Shown here: piece by piece, positions 60,226 through 64,000 of the stretch
Layout of the letters: every line of letters starts with the position of its first letter
Position numbering within the stretch: position 1 is the stretch's first letter
DNA from: Saposhnikovia divaricata
Taxonomy: Eukaryota; Streptophyta; Magnoliopsida; Apiales; Apiaceae
Assembly: GCA_036435485.1 (NCBI GenBank)
Contig: CM071598.1
Coordinates: 173,734,148 to 173,798,147, forward strand
Length of the DNA stretch: 64,000 bases
Direction of reading: 5' to 3'
Program-made: the position numbers and the translations under genes
The notes under the pieces: model-generated
What the model was told of the DNA's origin: nothing
Database searches by the model: none
The model's input: only the letters and a program-made list of their open reading frames with translations

Positions 60226-60424
60226 ATATTCTCGAATATATCGGATAATAAAATTAATTTGATTAATCATGATAAAATTATTATTATATTATAAATAGCG
60301 ATTTGAATTAATTTTTTAATAAAAAAAGATGAAATATAGTATTAAAATTAAATTTTATTTTGTTAAATTTTATATCAGAAATTCTATGTTTATAAAAATT
60401 TTGAATTTTTGAATTATATTATTT

Positions 60425-61245
60425 TTAATAATCTAGTAAACATATATTTCAAAAAATTATTTTTCATAAATATGATAATCATTTAGGGACCGAAAACAGG
60501 GATCGGACTGGGTTACCTTTCCTGAGGCCTTTCCCTTCCTCCGATTTTTTTTATATAATATTTCATGGTGTTCCGAAAAATTTATCGAATACCTAAGAAA
60601 AACGGGAAAGGGATGAGATCGAGATCACAGGATGAAATGCTCAACCATACGTGTCTCACGTGAATTAGTTTCATTTGTTATGAGAATAACAAACATAGAC
60701 AACTAATATAATTTATAATTTTACAAAATAAAAATAATATACACGTACCATAAATCAAAATTTGAATTTATCTTATTTCGTGTATCATGTGAATTCGAGG
60801 CCTATATATTTAAAATTTTATATTAAATACACATACTTTCAGTCTCTTTAATAATCTGGTAAATATATGTTTTAAAAAATATTTTTTTCTAAATATGATA
60901 ATCAGTCGGGGAACGGAAACGGGGATCGTGTTGGGATACCTTAATCCCCGAGCCCATTTCCTTCACACGAATTTTTATTCTATAATATTTCTTATTGACC
61001 CGAAAAATTTCCCGAATCCACAATCCAAATAGAAGGGAACCAGTTCGGGTAGATATGGTGAAATGCTCATTCATACGTGTACCACGTAACAAACATAAAT
61101 AAATATTATAATTGGTGTTTTCATAAAAATATTAATATACATGTATTAGAAATTAAAATTAAAATTTATGTTATTTCGTGTACCATGTGAATTATATATT
61201 TAAAATTTTATATTAAATACACGTACATTCAATCAGTTATTCATT
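60425..61245. repeat. Tandem ~423-bp repeat, two copies
   Basis: Unit starts (taataatct-gtaaa) lie at ~60426 and ~60849. Both units contain 'aaatatgataatca', 'ggaa-ggggatcg', 'gatgaaatgctca..catacgtgt', 'tcttatttcgtgta.catgtgaatt' and 'aaattttatattaaatacac'. Noncoding. Divergence appears substantial, so the duplication is old. Confidence 0.75.
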
Positions 61246-61329
61246 CAATTAAAAATAGTTTACATGTTCTTATCATTTTAATTAATTTTATTATGAATAA
61301 ATTTGAAAATAAATATTAAAAAAAATTTA

Positions 61330-61600
61330 GCAAGTGAATTGTCTACGTATACAATTATATTGATTATGAGAAATGTATCATTAAATGTTCTAGTGTAGTA
61401 CTAATACATGTGAACATAAAAACTTTGGTACATGGAGGTCATATTAAAAAAAAAAAAAATTAGCAAATGGATTGTCTATGTATGCAATCATTGATTTGAA
61501 AAAATGTGTCATCAAATGTTCTAGTGTAGTGGTAATACATGCAAACATAAAACCTTAGTACATGAAGGTCATGGGTTCGAATCCTTGGAAGTCATTATTT
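61330..61600 (+). mobile_element. tRNA-related SINE-like repeat, partially duplicated
   Basis: Two copies of a ~125-bp segment share 'atcaaatgttctagtgtagt.gtaatacatg', 'acataaaa.ctt.gtacatg.aggtcat'. The second continues into GGGTTCGAATCC (61572), a perfect B box. TAGTGTAGTGGTAA upstream resembles a tRNA A-box region. The first copy ends in an A-rich run (61445-61460). Probably a SINE head with its own duplicate. Confidence 0.5.
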
Positions 61601-61672
61601 TTTAACATTATAAGTATTTTAGGGATATTTTAGTAAATTACTAAATAGGTGGAAAAACCATGTTAACATATA

Positions 61673-61930
61673 CTCCCTCCGTCCCATAAATATTGTCTTA
61701 AGTTGACTTTTCAAAGTCAAAATTTTCTAACTTTGACCAACAATTTAAAAATATTCGTTTGTGATTTTACAAAATTTTAAATTGCTTCATAAAATAGAGT
61801 GCTCAAACTTTATTATTATATTTTTTATAAAAATAGATATTATTATATAATATGTTTAATTTGTTGGTCAAAATTGATAAATTTGACTTTGAAAATTCAA
61901 CTTAAGACAATATTTATGGGACAGAGGGAG
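61673..61930. mobile_element. Stowaway MITE
   Basis: 258 bp with the TIR CTCCCTCCGTCCCATAAATA at the left and its near-perfect reverse complement at the right, extending through 'ttgtcttaagttgac'. TA duplications lie at 61671-61672 and 61931-61932. This is the classic signature of Tc1/mariner-derived Stowaway elements. Noncoding. Confidence 0.92.
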
Positions 61931-61945
61931 TAATAGATATAATAA

Positions 61946-62200
61946 CTAGCATGATAGCCCGTGCAAAGCACGGGCCATATAATAATTCATAGAATTTTTT
62001 CGTATTAGTTTACTTTACGTATTTCAATCTATTTAAGATGTTATAGTTTCAAAATATTATTAGATTCTGAACCGAGAAAGTTATATTTTTAGTTATGTTT
62101 GGTCAGTGTAAGAAGAATGACCGACTGAAAGCTATAAGTAAGAGTTAATTAAATGCCAAGTATTACCACAACAATCTTGTTATATTGAAATACATGAGAA
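61946..62200 (-). mobile_element. Helitron 3' end, minus strand
   Basis: On the minus strand: perfect hairpin GCCCGTGCTTTGCACGGGC (61975-61957), then TATCATG, then CTAG|T at 61946. It is homologous with 58285 for ~80 bp and again around 62130-62170. The 5' end was not found. 62200-63050 is A+T-rich; I see no gene there. Confidence 0.6.
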
Positions 62201-63051
62201 AACAGTTGGCTTATTTATGTTAGGTGGAGGAAGAATTAAATATTATATTATTTCTAATTTAATATTGTAAGAAATAATGTAACGTGACGAAAAAATAAAA
62301 GTAATAGAGTCGTATAGTTCTGCTAATAAAATCTTAACGCATATTTCCAATTTTGGATCTCAGCGTACATTTCCAATTTTGGATCCTTTTCTCCGACCAA
62401 TTTCGGAGAACAAAAAGAATAACAAATTTATTCTAATCGTTGTGCACGTTCAAAATAAATATGTGATGTGTGTTTTTCTAAGATCATGGTATTTGACCAT
62501 CTCAGATGTATCCTTTCAATAGCATATTGACCATAACAAAATCTTTTCTTCAAATACATTGTACCATATATCTATTCTCATAAGCGAACTTTCAAAACCC
62601 CAAGGTAATATCTCAAATTTCAAGACAATCCATATTTAGACATGTACAAATTCAACAAAATACACGAGTAACTAAAATTAAAGTGTCATAACTCATAACG
62701 GGTTTTTAAAATGAGATGTGTTAATGTATGTACCGAATGAATTATGTTGTAAAAGTTCATATGTACAATAAAATTCAATCTATGAAAATAAGATAGACAT
62801 AACTACGAATATGAAGCATCCCGAATATCATTTTAATTTGAGGTAAGACCAAAATGATAGCCGAAAAATAAAAAAAAATACACATATCACATCTATGATC
62901 ATAAGACATTGCATATATCAGCAATTTTCGAGTTTATTAGTCTCACACCGGGTTGAAACTCGCATTGGAGTTTAAAATTTAAGTGAAATTGGTATATTAC
63001 TATCTTATATATGGTTGTAAAACTCATTTTGTATGAAGTTAATAACAATAG

Positions 63052-63721
63052 TGATATGGGTGGAAAATAATCCCTAAAGACATAATTAATATAGTATTTA
63101 TTGACTCGTAAATAAGGCCCGAAACCCTAGTTGGGCATTAAATTCGTAGTTAATGACTAAACCCAAAAGAACAGCCCAAACCGGGGACGCCCGGTATAAG
63201 CTTGTTTCTAACATGGGCCTGATCCACAAATCGGGAACGTTCTAGAAACCAGGAACGTTCTAGAATATCCCAGGGATATTGTGTAGCCTCCAAGGCACCT
63301 AATTCAACATGGAAACTAATTCCTATAAGGAAGGAGTCAGAACCTTCCTCAATAACGGTGACTTGTCCACCAAGTCTCCAAACCCTATTACGATTCTAAG
63401 GCTCCTACAGCCTATATAAAGGGCCAGACCCCTCATCTCAGAACTACGTTTTGGACACAGCTCCAAACGTTACCCACCACGTTTTGGCTTAATCCTCGAA
63501 TAAGGACATACAAGCCACTGCGTCCTAGGTGAGCTCTCGCCGCCATAGCCTCGAGGACACCATCACCTAGAACTACGTCTTGGCTTGATTCTCAACTCTG
63601 AGATACGTAGGCATCTTGTGAGGACCCGAATTAGGTCACGATAACGCAAGCGCAGCCATTAAAGCACGAAGCTCACGAACCCTAGCCGCACTTTGATAAC
63701 CCTATTTTTTGTTCCACAACA
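63052..63721 (+). repeat. 5' LTR of a Tat/Retand-like gypsy element
   Basis: Starts TGATATGGGT and ends TTCCACAACA, ~670 bp, followed directly by a PBS. It is homologous to the solo LTR at 3527-4046. It is longer mainly because of an extra 'agaactacgttttgg' type duplication downstream of the TATA box (63440-63580) and inserted U3 sequence carrying two heat-shock elements. The TATA box is TATATAAA at 63413-63420. The 3' half of the element lies beyond the window. Confidence 0.75.
63235..63265 (+). promoter_or_regulatory. Two perfect heat-shock elements in the U3
   Basis: GAACGTTCTAGAA occurs at 63235-63247 and 63253-63265. Each is a perfect three-unit GAAnnTTCnnGAA array, the binding site of heat-shock transcription factors. 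The pair lies about 150 bp upstream of the TATA box. Function is inferred from the motif only. Confidence 0.6.
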
Positions 63722-63742
63722 TTTGGCGTCGTCTGTGGGAAG
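63722..63742 (+). promoter_or_regulatory. Primer-binding site of the Retand-like element
   Basis: TTTGGCGTCGTCTGTGGGAA follows the LTR end immediately. TGGCGCCGTCTGTGGGAA-type sites are ones I associate with Tat/Retand elements. Confidence 0.65.
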
Positions 63743-63754
63743 ACAACATCAACC

Positions 63755-64000
63755 ATGGTTAACACACGAGAACGTTCCTGTTACTTCTGATCCACCAGCC
63801 ATCTCCACCGCTCCACCCGTTGTTACGGAGCAAGGGTATGTACCCCCATTAACAGAGACAACCACTCAGCCTCAAGTTTCTCAACCCATAGGGACGAATC
63901 TCCATGTTGAGAGAACCTTACCAGTGGACGTCCATCCGGGACGTGAGACCAATCAGCTTCAGATGGTGGTCTCACCATTAAATAACCGTCCCCCACTCTC
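63755..64000 (+). pseudogene. gag: Start of gag, Retand-like, frameshifted, cut by window edge
   Basis: ATG 63755 opens a frame that stops at 63788. The next frame, open from about 63774 to the window end, is Pro/Thr-rich (PAISTAPPVVTEQGYVPP, LPVDVHPGRETNQ) as is usual for the leader of such gags. A one-base indel near 63773 is likely. Domain identity cannot be confirmed within the window. Confidence 0.5.

Noticed and set aside
1..64000. CRISPR arrays, bacterial operons, phage or plasmid functions
   Set aside because: None seen; all repeats are microsatellites, tandem repeats, LTRs or MITEs typical of plant nuclear DNA.

Overview
This is a window of plant nuclear DNA, very probably from a eudicot with a large, transposon-rich genome. 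The evidence is the set of plant-lineage retroelements (Sirevirus-type copia, a Tekay-type chromovirus with a chromodomain, Athila-type and Tat/Retand-like gypsy), together with Helitrons, a Stowaway MITE, an RTE/L1-like LINE remnant, A+T-rich spacers and no bacterial gene organisation. I cannot name the species. I see no rRNA or genuine tRNA gene and no CRISPR array. The only candidate host gene is an intact single-exon ORF at 52997-54802.

Layout. 1-2974: old A+T-rich repeats, a 5'-truncated SINE with a 17-bp target-site duplication (TSD) and a Helitron-like remnant. 2975-7625: a solo LTR of a Tekay-like element (TSD GCTAT) that carries a Retand-like solo LTR. 7626-8109: two nested MITEs. 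8110-47351: a nest four levels deep. The outer shell is a hAT element (13-bp TIR, 8-bp TSD). It was entered by an Athila-like element on the minus strand (8442-46317, TSD AAATA). That element was then entered twice: by a 12.5-kb Sirevirus (10934-23470, TSD GAGGT) and by a tandem Tekay array (23930-38294, TSD CTAAT). The Athila integrase reading frame resumes exactly across the Tekay insertion. 47352-52490: internally repetitive Helitrons and old repeats. 52895-57050: the intact ORF with its TATA box, a LINE remnant and a decayed paralogue of the ORF. 57050-63050: Helitron ends, tandem repeats, a SINE-like repeat and a Stowaway MITE. 63052-64000: the 5' LTR, primer-binding site and start of gag of a Retand-like element cut by the window edge.

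How the parts relate. The retroelements encode the usual gag, protease, integrase, reverse transcriptase and RNase H, and every copy seen here is broken by stops, frameshifts or deletions. The Sirevirus also carries a long third ORF after pol. The N-terminal ~210 residues of that ORF are collinear, within one residue over the best blocks, with the stand-alone ORF at 52997 and with the pseudogene at 56600. One protein family is therefore present both as retrotransposon cargo and as a free locus in the same 64 kb.

Other points of interest are an Athila-like element whose two outer ends are both U3 ends in inverted orientation, a Tekay array whose two units share the same lost primer-binding site and the same gag frameshift, two perfect heat-shock elements in the Retand-like LTR, and a gene-like antisense ORF inside the Sirevirus. 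Coordinates and alignments were read by eye; divergence values are approximate hand counts.
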